DNA from: Toxonevra muliebris
Lineage: Eukaryota; Arthropoda; Insecta; Diptera; Pallopteridae
NCBI GenBank assembly: GCA_963691655.1
Contig: OY829327.1
Coordinates: 66,600,079-66,664,078 of the forward strand
Length of the DNA stretch: 64,000 nt
Direction: 5' to 3'
The translations under genes were made by a program, and so were the position numbers. Under the pieces are notes generated by a model, which ran no database searches, was not told the DNA's origin, and was given only the letters and a program-made list of their open reading frames with translations. Shown in pieces: positions 1 through 9,723 of the stretch (position 1 is its first letter; each line of letters opens with the position of its first letter).

Positions 1-500
1 AATGGATTTTACGTTTCAGTGAATGCTTTCATTCTCGCTACCATTGCTCGTTGCCATTTCTGGTCCTTCTTGTTGTTACTGCTCTTCCCCAAACGAGTAA
101 TTGTAAAATTCCTTTTCATGACATTTGTCAAATATTTTATCTTAATTGAATTCACTCTGCATCTAAAATATCCACACACTGTGAATATTTCAATATTTTT
201 GGAAACATTAGTTGCATCAGCAAAAAGCACATAAGAAACATTTTTTTTACGATTACACGATTGGATTTTCTCTTCTTATAAATTTGCTGATCGATGTCAG
301 TATTCAGGAATTCTGCAGACATACACTTCTCGCCTGATAGAATAAATTGGCATAGAAATATTTCTGGGAAACAACACCGGCATTTTGTTCGTTTACGACT
401 AGATTCCAGAGAAGCGGCGAGAAACTCCACCTGGGATGTACCTCTGTTTTCATATCTCCTGATGTAAGAATTATCTAGTCATTATATGCATGATACATTG
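1..500. other. AT-rich sequence, nothing recognised
   Basis: Short open frames occur on both strands, but none has a recognisable domain. The minus frame ending near the window edge carries a basic stretch and could be the tail of something outside the window. I see no terminal repeats. Confidence 0.4.
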
Positions 501-515
501 CACATATCTGGGTTA

Positions 516-826
516 GGTTAGGTTAGGTTGGAGTGGCTGTCGAGAGACACACTTAGGCCTGAACGGCCCATTGTGATACCACATAGTTGGACCTACAGTT
601 TAACGCCGATTCCGAACGGCGGTGTGGCAATTTTTTATCGGCTTGGTGGTTTTGCCATTACCAACCAATATGTGTACTTGTACACTATCTTATAATTCTC
701 ATACACTTCATATTGATAGTGAATATAAGAAAGTTATAAAAATTAACCACCAGACGAGGACGGGAATCGAACCCGAACCTCCCAGATGAAAGTCTAGTGC
801 ACTATCCAATAGGCTATCGAGGTCGT
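516..826 (-). mobile_element. tRNA-derived SINE, full length, with 15-bp TSD
   Basis: On the minus strand the element begins with a tRNA-like head (about 826 down to 750) that has a good A box and a perfect B box (ggttcgattcc). A body of about 220 bp follows, and then a tail that reads as (TTAGG)n on the plus strand. A perfect direct repeat, cacatatctgggtta, flanks it at 501-515 and 827-841; this is the expected target-site duplication of a SINE mobilised by LINE machinery. Related copies lie at 22818-23175 and 59194-59306. The 3' end also matches that of the LINE at 45221-45751. Confidence 0.88.
763..816 (-). promoter_or_regulatory. Internal RNA polymerase III promoter (A and B boxes) of the SINE
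   Basis: The B box lies at 763-773 (plus strand ggaatcgaacc) and the A box at 806-816 (plus strand ccaataggcta). Spacing and order match a type 2 Pol III promoter as found in tRNA genes. The rest of the head does not fold as a clean cloverleaf by eye, so I do not call it a functional tRNA gene. Confidence 0.75.
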
Positions 827-1064
827 CACATATCTGGGTTAAACTATCTAAATTTTGGAAATATAATACCCGATAATTTATATTTAACATAAAAACTTAA
901 TAATACCGTAAAAATTTCTTCAATCTAAGTTAGGGAATCATCCTGTATATATTATGGTTTTTTGCTTTTGGAAACGAGTTTTTTTTAATTGAATTGATTT
1001 GTTATGTATTAAGAAAGTTATTGATTTAATTTCCTAAGTTTTTTAAACAAAGAAAAATAAAAAA

Positions 1065-1878
1065 CAATTTATGTTTTTTGTAGATTATGAAAATTAAATC
1101 TAGTTGTTCATTTTCAAAGTCTTGACTAGTGTTTTATGTTTTAGTTTAATTTTAAATAATGTATAACAGGCTACAAGAATGTTTATATGTAGTCATCACA
1201 ACAACAGTGTATATAGAGGCGGGCAAATCAAACGGCTACGATTCCGAAACGACCGTCCGATTTGCCCGTCTCTAAATACATTGTTATTGTGATGACTACA
1301 TACCTTATATAGGGGAGTGTCGTCATGGTCGGGGCGCTGTCAGGGTCGGGATAGTGTCGTTTTCTCCGTTATATCTCACTAGCGTCCTTTAAGTTAATAT
1401 ACAGTATTGTTTGTTATGATAAAAGCAAAATGTTAATGCCGTTTCGAATTCAGAGCGTAAAGTGTATATGTGTTAAAAGAAGAAAAGTGACCGCGAGCTA
1501 CAAGAAGAGTCAAAAACTTTTTAGCAGTGCCAGAAAAAGTGGATGAATTTAAAAAATAACATGCAAACATCAAAGTAAGTTAACTTAAATTGTTCGATAA
1601 GGTTTAAGAAGCTGAAGTATGTAGCATTTCATGGTGTTTGCATCACGCGAATATGCTATAAATGATGCAAACTAAATAACGTGTGTTGTCAGGGTCGGAG
1701 CAGTACTTGTAATCAGGGTCGGAACACCTTATGCTCCAACCCTGACGACACTCCGTTCGTTCTTGAAGCCTGTTATACATTACTTAAAATAAAACTAAAA
1801 CATGAATTCGGTAGTCAAGACTTTGAAAATTAATAACTAGATTTAATTTTCATAATCTACAAAAAACATAATAAATTG
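1065..1878. mobile_element. Inverted-repeat (foldback-like) element
   Basis: Arms at about 1065-1180 and 1759-1878 are imperfect reverse complements over about 115 bp; both carry the core gattatgaaaattaaatcta on one strand or the other. The interior holds a strong 44-bp-arm hairpin (1186-1302) and a second nested inverted repeat, ggagtgtcgtc near 1317 and gacgacactcc near 1744, beside gtcagggtcgg-type motifs. This looks like one inverted-repeat element inside another. No clear TSD was found and no protein is encoded. Confidence 0.65.
1186..1302. repeat. Long hairpin inside the inverted-repeat element
   Basis: Two arms of 44 bp (1186-1229 and 1259-1302) pair with only a few mismatches. Both carry the core gtagtcatcacaa and the complement of gggcaaatc. 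The 29-bp loop includes cgattccgaaacg. The same sequence recurs as fragments at 2130-2235, near 12226-12300 and at 60140-60225. Confidence 0.8.
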
Positions 1879-2109
1879 ATTAAACGGGGCCCTATTCAGA
1901 AAAATTACACCTTGAATCATTTTTCTACAAACATACACACTCTTGTACTAGACTTTCAATAACGAACGGTTATGCTGACTAGTTACAATGAGAAAACACA
2001 ACAACAATTAAGTATATAGAACGGTAGATAGTTTTCTTTCAATATCTCTATTCAGTGAAGATATTTGGATTCAAATCTGCAATTCTGGGTTATTATAGGA
2101 TATTGAAAG

Positions 2110-2255
2110 ATTAAGAACTATCACTAAATCACTGATGAGGAATCGTGGAGGATTCCGAAACGGCCGTCTAGTTTACCCGTCTCTATATACACTGTTGTTG
2201 GGATGACTACATATATACGTTCTTGAAGCCTATTATACACTACTTAAAATAACAA
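2110..2255. repeat. Partial copy of the 1.1-1.9 kb repeat family
   Basis: This carries gaggattccgaaacgg, then cccgtctctatatac, then ggatgactacat, then ttcttgaagcctattatac, in the same order as parts of the inverted-repeat element at 1065-1878. It also contains atcactgatgagg, seen in reverse complement near 12270 and 60200. Confidence 0.7.
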
Positions 2256-2457
2256 TTTAATTTTTTGTTGTTATTATCGAAAGAAAAACTAAGGCAAACT
2301 TATTAAAAAATTTTTTTTAATGAATTTGATACTAACTGCGAAAATTTAAAAGCATTTGCCTTTAAGTATTGAATAATTTTACCAACGTCAGTACTATCCA
2401 AGAGAGTAAATTCGATCGACAGCAGATATTGTTTAGTTTTTCAAAAGTATCAATTTT

Positions 2458-2535
2458 TCGTCGCCTGAGAATTGATTTGGCGTATGTGTGTACAAATTCG
2501 TATGCGTATGCGCCAAATCAATTCTCAGGCGACGA
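2458..2535. repeat. Perfect 25-bp-stem hairpin element, copy 1
   Basis: The arms at 2458-2482 and 2511-2535 are perfect reverse complements (core cctgagaattgatttggcg) around a 28-nt loop containing gtgtgtacaaattc. A second copy of the family in opposite loop orientation lies at 39162-39237. It has no coding content. Confidence 0.9.
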
Positions 2536-2579
2536 TTTGCCGACAAGCTCCAGGACCGATATTTCCCATCCCTAGTTAA

Positions 2580-3111
2580 TACAGTCAATATTTACTTCTC
2601 GTCATGTACTTAAAGACTGAAAATCCTTTAAGAACAATTAAATTACTTCCAATTCCACATCCAAATACTGCGCCATTAGATGCAGGAGAAGCACACACAC
2701 TTGGACATCGGTACACATTAATACACACACACGTGCATAGAAAGCTGCAAAGATAAATGGTTTATGTACGTGCAATACTTTTCAGTTGATGTTTTATTTA
2801 TATATATTTTTTTTACGTTAGACAAAAATACACATAGGTTCATATGTATGTATGAACCCAATAAGCATTTACACTATCCACTATTGCATGTTTATTTATT
2901 TATTTATTTTTATATTGATATCAAGTTAATGATTGATATCGGAAATTTTTTCCAACTTTATAATAACTGAGAACTGTTAGTAAATCTCTAAAATTCTTGA
3001 TAATTGGTAATTCAGCATTATTGGTTCTTAACGAGCTCTTCAATAACTTCACAATTTATTTCTACATATTTTTTGACATGCTCACCTTATTTTATTTTTA
3101 GTCATATCTAG
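2580..3111. other. AT-rich spacer
   Basis: It contains short CA/TG runs (near 2695-2735) and TTTA repeats (near 2890). No gene, TSD or terminal repeat was recognised before the hAT element that follows. Confidence 0.4.
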
Positions 3112-3475
3112 GTATATAGCAGAGCTGTAAAAGAATGCAATCATTTGCGGCTGAAAATCATTTGATATTTTTACCAAAATGATTGTACTCATTTTTTGTT
3201 GAAGAATGTGACAAATCTATTCTTAATCATATTGTTATCAGCGAATAATTATTCATTTTTGAAACCATATTTTTGAAATCATTGAAATAATTGTATGGGG
3301 AAACAACAACAAAGCCTCAGAAATAAGAAATAACACGTAATAAGTAGTTTAACTACATCAAATTCTACTGTTAACTGCCATAAGTGCAAGAAGAACCATG
3401 ACAGGAAAAGATTCGAAATGTCGCCCGGTGAAAATAATTTAAAATCATCATTAAATTTCCTTATGAAGAGTTAAA

Positions 3476-3875
3476 TATAATAGAAGAAGAAAATTGTATC
3501 TATTGGGAGTCAGTAAACTCTGAGACCACATTTTTTCCGCACAGAAAGAAGCGCAAAATCTATACAACTTTTTAATAAACCACCAGAAGGAGTAAAAAAT
3601 GCTAGAAATGTAGTGAGTTTTAAAAATGAAGTTAAAAGGCTACTTCTGGCTAATTATAATTTTAATGTTTAATTATCATATGATTACTTAAAAAACAAAA
3701 AACAATTTTATATATTAATTATAATTTAAGTATTTATTCTTAATTTCTCATCACTAAACTGTTAGCGAGCGATTTAGAAAAGTTATCAGCTATCTTCTCA
3801 TACAAAAATATTAATTTTTTTAATATTTGATAAAATTTTACATATTCGTTATCAATAAAGAAAAAAAAAAAAAAA
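3476..3875 (+). pseudogene. 3' end of a 5'-truncated non-LTR retroelement
   Basis: An open frame at about 3545-3670 encodes an end resembling reverse-transcriptase C-termini of LINE elements (…QLFNKPPEGVKNARNVVSFK…RLLLANY…). The stop is followed by an AT-rich 3' UTR, an AATAAA signal at 3854-3859 and a run of A at 3861-3875. It interrupts the left arm of the surrounding hAT, so it arrived later. The 5' boundary is inferred from where the arm similarity stops. The clade is uncertain (CR1/L2-like or other). Confidence 0.6.
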
Positions 3876-3914
3876 ACAATGCCCACGATTAACCGCAATG
3901 ACTGGGATCCATTA

Positions 3915-4452
3915 AGGGGGGAAATAGCGTTAGGACAGCGTTTTCTCGATGATTTTCATGAATTTTTTTATAGTATAAAAAATGAATATAATTTACTGAA
4001 ACTTTGAGAATATTTTATGAATATATTGAAAAACACCGAAGATATTAGCGACCCCATATTGCAGGTCACAATCAGCATTTTGCGTTTATTCTGGAAGCCG
4101 CAATTTTCATCTGAAATCAAACGAGGTTGGAATTTACTTTTATTATTTGTCTCTCTTCTATATAAATCTAAATGCTATAAAAAAAAATAAAAAATTGAAT
4201 TTTTTTCAGGGGTCAAAACAAAAAAGCATGATTTTTTGCCATTTTTTACAACTTTTTTGCAAAAAAAAAAATTATTTTAAATAATGATAATATTCCGATT
4301 TTAGGTTCATATAGAGCGCATAACTATGAAGAAAGTAACTGCAAATTTTCAAAACGCCAGTTCGAAAAAACATATTTTTCAATAGTTTTACTAACAATTA
4401 ATGATATAAAAAATAATCGATTTTTTGAACCATCTAACCTTATTTCCCCCCT
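3915..4452. mobile_element. 538-bp MITE nested in the hAT element
   Basis: The ends are inverted: aggggggaaata at the left and tatttcccccct at the right, with further similarity inward (gttag). The 5-bp sequence catta flanks both sides (3910-3914 and 4453-4457). The interior is AT-rich and non-coding. The superfamily is unresolved: the duplication is not the 8 bp of the hAT around it, and TTAA lies one base off on each side, so a piggyBac-like origin is possible but not convincing. Confidence 0.65.
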
Positions 4453-5267
4453 CATTAAATATAATGTTAGCAGTTGCTTTTTTCTTTTCGTGCCATTATT
4501 TGCAATGAGACCTTAATTTTTTTCTTTGGGCGGATGACCATAGTAAGCAAGGGAAAACTGTTAAATTGCTTTGCTTATTATCATTAGCTGTATTTTATTC
4601 GCCAGCTAGTTTAACATGTGCGAATAAAACGACCAAGTTGTTATATTGTTATTCACAATGAAACTGCTCAGCAGCTAGAGGTGAAATTTTATTTATTTTA
4701 ATGGATCCCAGTCATTGTGGTTAATCATGGGCATTGTTTTTAGTTTTTAACCTTTATAAGAACATTTAACGATGATTTTTTTTGTTTACAAACTGTCACG
4801 CTTCTTCTTTCATTATTGGCAGTTCACAATAGAACTTGATGTAGCTATACTACTTGTTAAGTATACATAACAGCTATAATTATACGTGTTATCTCTGCCT
4901 CTTTGTTGTTGCTTCCCCATACAATTATCGCTGCTAGTTATACATAACTAGAAGTAAGTGGCGAATAAAACGCAGCTATTATAAGTTTTGTCTCTATACC
5001 AAATGATTGTACAAGTGAACAATACTCTTATAACAAGTGTCTAAAGTAATCAGTGATTTTTGTATTGAATGAAATGAATGAGATGATTTTTTCATTTAAA
5101 GCGTCTTCACACATGATTTTACTAAATGATTAATTAGTCAATGCCAGTGAAATGATTAATGATTTCAATTTTACAATCTTTGCTATCGCAAAATGCTATT
5201 CATTGAATGTGACTTCAGTGATTTAAAATCGCAATAGATTGCAGTCTTTTACAGCTCTGGTATATAG

Positions 5268-8200
5268 TCAAAAGAACGCTCTACACAATCCTCTTTTAAT
5301 GTATGGCTCTATTGAGCATAGTTAACGAGCTAAAGTTAAAAAATCGAAAAGTTTGTGGTTTTACCCCCCTCTACTCTATTTTATATGTGATAAAACCAGT
5401 AATACCGGTATTAATCCCGGCATCCTGGGATTGAAATTTGATTTACGAAAATCCCGAATCCCGAAAAGTCGATCCTTAACTGTAATCTAATTAACTTCTC
5501 TTTAGCTTTCATGAATATTTCGCTTGCCCTCGGCACATTTTTTAAAGGCTTGCTGTAATGTTTATTGGGTATATACATACATGGGAATAATAAGCTTGTG
5601 TGTGTATACATGTGTCATCACCCACTTCATGGTTCATCTCTCGTTTGGTTTGGAAGTGATTTGCAAACACCTCACTTGAATAATTCACTCACATTTTCGT
5701 ATATTAACGAAAATATGTATTTGAAATTATAAATGTAAAGGCAAATTATTTCGCAAATGAAAAAAAAAATTGTTTAATGATTACGAATTAAGAGTAAAAA
5801 AATAAATAAATAAACCATAAATCTCCACCGGCATCAACTCAATAAAATATATAAAATCTTATTTAATTTAATGAATCTAACATTTATTTATAAGTATATA
5901 AAACGAACTTAATTTCGAAATTTAGGGATACTACATCTCTATTATTCATAAACACGAAAGCGGCCCTGAAGAAGAAAATTGAAAAACCCGATAAGTCAAA
6001 TGTTTATTTTCTTTTAAATATCGACTCGTACTAACTTTGGAGCCCTCCTTCGATCTAACACATTAAATGCACAAAAAAATTTAATACTTTCAAAAATTTA
6101 AAGTCGTCAGTTCAAGCAAAAACCTATAAAACCAACTTTGAATTTGTTCTTCTTTAGTTATTTCACCAAATTGTACTATTAATATGGTTCTAAGTGGTAA
6201 GTTTAAGTGAAAGCACTTAAAAAGTAAAAAATCCAAGCAAAGCCCGATATATCCAAATGAAAATTAATCATATCCATACAACATAAACTGTATCAATCTT
6301 TTACAATTATCCCGAAACTAAAAAATGTGGAGTCATCGGGGTTTGCATGCTTGCTCGTCATATGAGAGGCTCAGTTTTAAATTAATGTTTTTAGAAATTT
6401 TTCACAAAAAACTTAAATTATCTTAAAACTCAAAGAATTTTGAGTGCTATAGTTAAACACTCGTAGCTTCTTTTCTTCTCTCAAAAAACTGTTCAATTAA
6501 TGTAATGTCCTGTTTCCTCAAAATGTCTGGCGTGTCTATTACTCCACTATAACTCCAAACAAAGAAATATATTGGATAGAATTAAAATAAGAAAGAACAA
6601 GAACAATATATTTTATGCAGGTTTATATATTGTTATAATATAAAAAACTAATATACCAATAAAATTTAGGAAAAATGTAAATAATAGACAATGGACTTGT
6701 TTTATCCACTTCAAAGCTTTTATATTCAGAAAGTAATTCCGATGTTTTGGAGATAAACGTTTGCGCGTGATCGATGTTCTTCAGTAGTGAGAAGTGTTCA
6801 GAAGTGTTAATGTTAAAAGTATTCATTGAAATTCTTCATAATATTTAGTTTATTTTTTGCTGCTTTATTTGGTGAACCAAAAAAAAAACTTACTACACAG
6901 AGCTAATTCTGGATCGTTAAAGCTTCCATCATTTGTGAATAACTGTGTGAAACAACTTTCTCCAAAGGTCATCATTCTACTGCGGTCGTAAAAATTGTGA
7001 TACAAAAGATTGTCATTATTTTACAGAGTGTCCGCTTACATTCCGCTGTTAGGAACAATAGTGAATAATTTAAGGGTTCAACTGCCATCAGAACAGAAAT
7101 GGAAAACCATTTCCTTCTTCTTCAATGGACTCTATTTCATCAGCAAAGTAGTCCTCATTATAATTTGATTGTTTTGGTTGACCGGTTATATGACTATCAT
7201 AAGCAAGAGCTTATATTTCAATATCTCTCATAAGATCTGGATCCGGACATTTATTGACCATGCATTTCTATTACTGTGTAAATATAACATTCTGAAAATA
7301 AAGAAAATTTTAATACAAAAATTAATTAAGAAATACATTTTTTGGCGGTTGCTGAAAAAAACTCGTTCTAGAAATTTGTACGGAAATTTGTTTTGCTCTC
7401 CGTTGTACACAGTGAGTCACAAAGTCGTTCACGCTAAGCAACTTTTTGGAACACGATAAAAAGCCAAAAATAACGTCAAATCAAAAAGTAACAGCATAAT
7501 ATCCAGATGAACAGAAGTGGAAACAAAATTTCGAAATCAGATAATACCTTCAGGTTCCAAAAGGGTCTTAAAAGTTCAGAAATTTCGACTGTTTTTTACT
7601 GCAAACTAGTAAAAACAAAGATCAACTAACAACGATTGTAAACCGTTTTTCATTTTATACCTTCTCTAACTTTCTACATATTTGCAATTTTTTAAATGTA
7701 TAAATTCGTTTTTATCCACACCCTTTTCCATATTAATTGGAAATACATACATACATTTTAATTGTTGTTCATGAATAAAAAGAAATCCGAAATCTCTGGA
7801 TCTGCAGGAACTTGAATATATTGAGAACCTTATGAGAATAATAGTAACATTTAAATATATTGATTACAATCTAATTTGCATACTATAAACATTATTTTCA
7901 TTGTTAAATATAACTAGTTGTTAAATTTATTAAGAGTATAACATTACCAACATAAATCTGAATAAATAAAAATGAAAGACACATGTATCATTGATATACA
8001 AGAATCTGTAATCAAGGGAAGGAAAAACAAAGACTTGAATGGACCCGAAAGGAATATTTCAAATTTAATAGACGATTCTGCACATCCATAATATTAATGC
8101 CCAAAACAGACATAAATTCACACACTCATAAACAGCAACAAAATCAGCAACAGCAAATGCAATAGTATCTAAAACAGAAACATACATGCATGCATACATA

Positions 8201-9715
8201 CATACATAAATATAAACCATGATAAACTCGAACATGGTATTATCTACAAATACCAAATATCAAAATAAAAATAGAGGAAAGCATATGCAAAAGATAAAGT
8301 AAAAGTAAATGTTTTGGGGTGACCATTTCCGATTTAGTGTCAAACATTTCGTTCGTATCCTTAGCATTAATAGGCAATAAATCGATTTGTCCTTCCAATA
8401 AAAAAACAAATTTTTTTCAGATGAAAAACAAAAACAAAATAATAGAAACGCATGCAAACTAAAATAAACAAAGCACGCTTCTGGGCGCTTTTACAAAAGA
8501 CGAGTTTATACGCATATACGATTCAAATAAATACATGCGCACACACATACATACATATGTATAAATGGAACGCAAAAACAACAACAACAACAACAGGAAC
8601 AGAAACACAGATAAAACATTTATTGGCAACATAAAATGAATAAAATGACAAGAATTGAAGTGGAGTGTATCGATAGGAGGTTTCCTTTCCTTCCGCAAAT
8701 TGTTCACAAGCATGTACCACCCTCGTACCACTTATGGCACATGAAATTGGTCACCTCATTCGGTCGGTTGGTCGCTGGGTCAGTCGATTGCAAAATCAAG
8801 GATGTGAGGGATGCTGAGAGATGCAATTGATTGGAATTTTATACGCAATAGAGTTTATGGTACATAGTCACTACAACTACAAAAAGACTTCTGTTCTATA
8901 TAAATACAAAACGTAGTTCCTTTAGTATTTAACCGTAGGAAATTAAATAAAATACCTTAACAGCTTGGCTTGTCGCATACAACAGCTTACGAATTTATAG
9001 TGGTCATATTCTTATGGATTATCAAAATATATGGCAACACCACGTAATAAACAAGTATCATAGATAAACTTATACCGTAAATATCATCTTTGTACATACA
9101 AATAAACAGTTTCTGAAGAATTTTTAATGTGGTTATTTCGTACATTTTTTCAATTCATTTTTTCATTTGATATATTGATATTGATCATACTAATTCCTAG
9201 TGGACGAAGATTCAATTTGTTACGACTGAAAGTGTAGTATGGGTAGTTGTTGCCCAAATAATAAGAATTCTATTGCAGTTTTATCCTATACCTTTTCAAA
9301 ATGTTGTTTCGGGTTAACAGATAAGTATTTTCAAACAAGTACATACAAAAATAAGCGCAATGTTACGCAAGGAAGGTAGTAATTGCCCGATTTGATTTAG
9401 CCATAACTTTTTTCTAAATTCACAATGATTTCATTTTCTAATTTTTTTATTTGCTTTTTGAATTTTGTTTTTTTGTAGTTTAAATGTTGATCTCCAATGT
9501 ATATGCAAATTTGACCCTTTTTATAACATCTTCCATAACTTTTTTCCTTTTTTGTTTCTAGCCTAATGTTGTCTTTCAAGGCTACAGGAATCTCTAACCA
9601 ATAACTTCAAATATCCCCCAAGAAAGAAGTATATAATGTGTGATCTTGCGAACTAATGTAAATGGTTTAAACGGGAGAATATTCCAATTATTCTGCGCTC
9701 TTTAGATTTATAACG
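5268..9715. other. Mostly single-copy-looking AT-rich sequence with microsatellites
   Basis: I see no coding region with a recognisable domain. It holds (CATA)n around 8185-8212, CA-rich tracts near 8540-8560 and an (AAC)n run around 8577-8597. The stretch 8640-8830 has a more balanced base composition and a 64-codon frame, but nothing identifies it. Confidence 0.45.
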
Positions 9716-9723
9716 ATCCATTG

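Larger units (their letters stand above)
3120..5259. mobile_element. Foldback-like hAT element with 8-bp TSD, later invaded
   Basis: The terminal repeats begin cagagctgtaaaaga on the left and end with its reverse complement on the right. The flanks are a perfect 8-bp direct repeat, gtatatag, at 3112-3119 and 5260-5267, which is the hAT signature. Long inner inverted arms are visible: 3287-3475 pairs with about 4747-4928, and 3872-3914 pairs with 4699-4741 over about 43 bp (core caatgactgggatccatta). The left arm is interrupted by a retroelement 3' end (about 3476-3871), and the centre by a 538-bp MITE (3915-4452). No transposase was seen, so it is non-autonomous. Confidence 0.87.

Noticed and set aside
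152..430. 92-codon minus frame
   Set aside because: No domain, and codon use follows local base composition; most likely chance.
506..530. Telomeric DNA
   Set aside because: The TTAGG-like run is short, occurs at three dispersed sites and is always attached to the same retroposon 3' end.
750..826. Functional tRNA gene
   Set aside because: A and B boxes are good, but the sequence continues into a SINE body and has flanking duplications; the cloverleaf is not clean.
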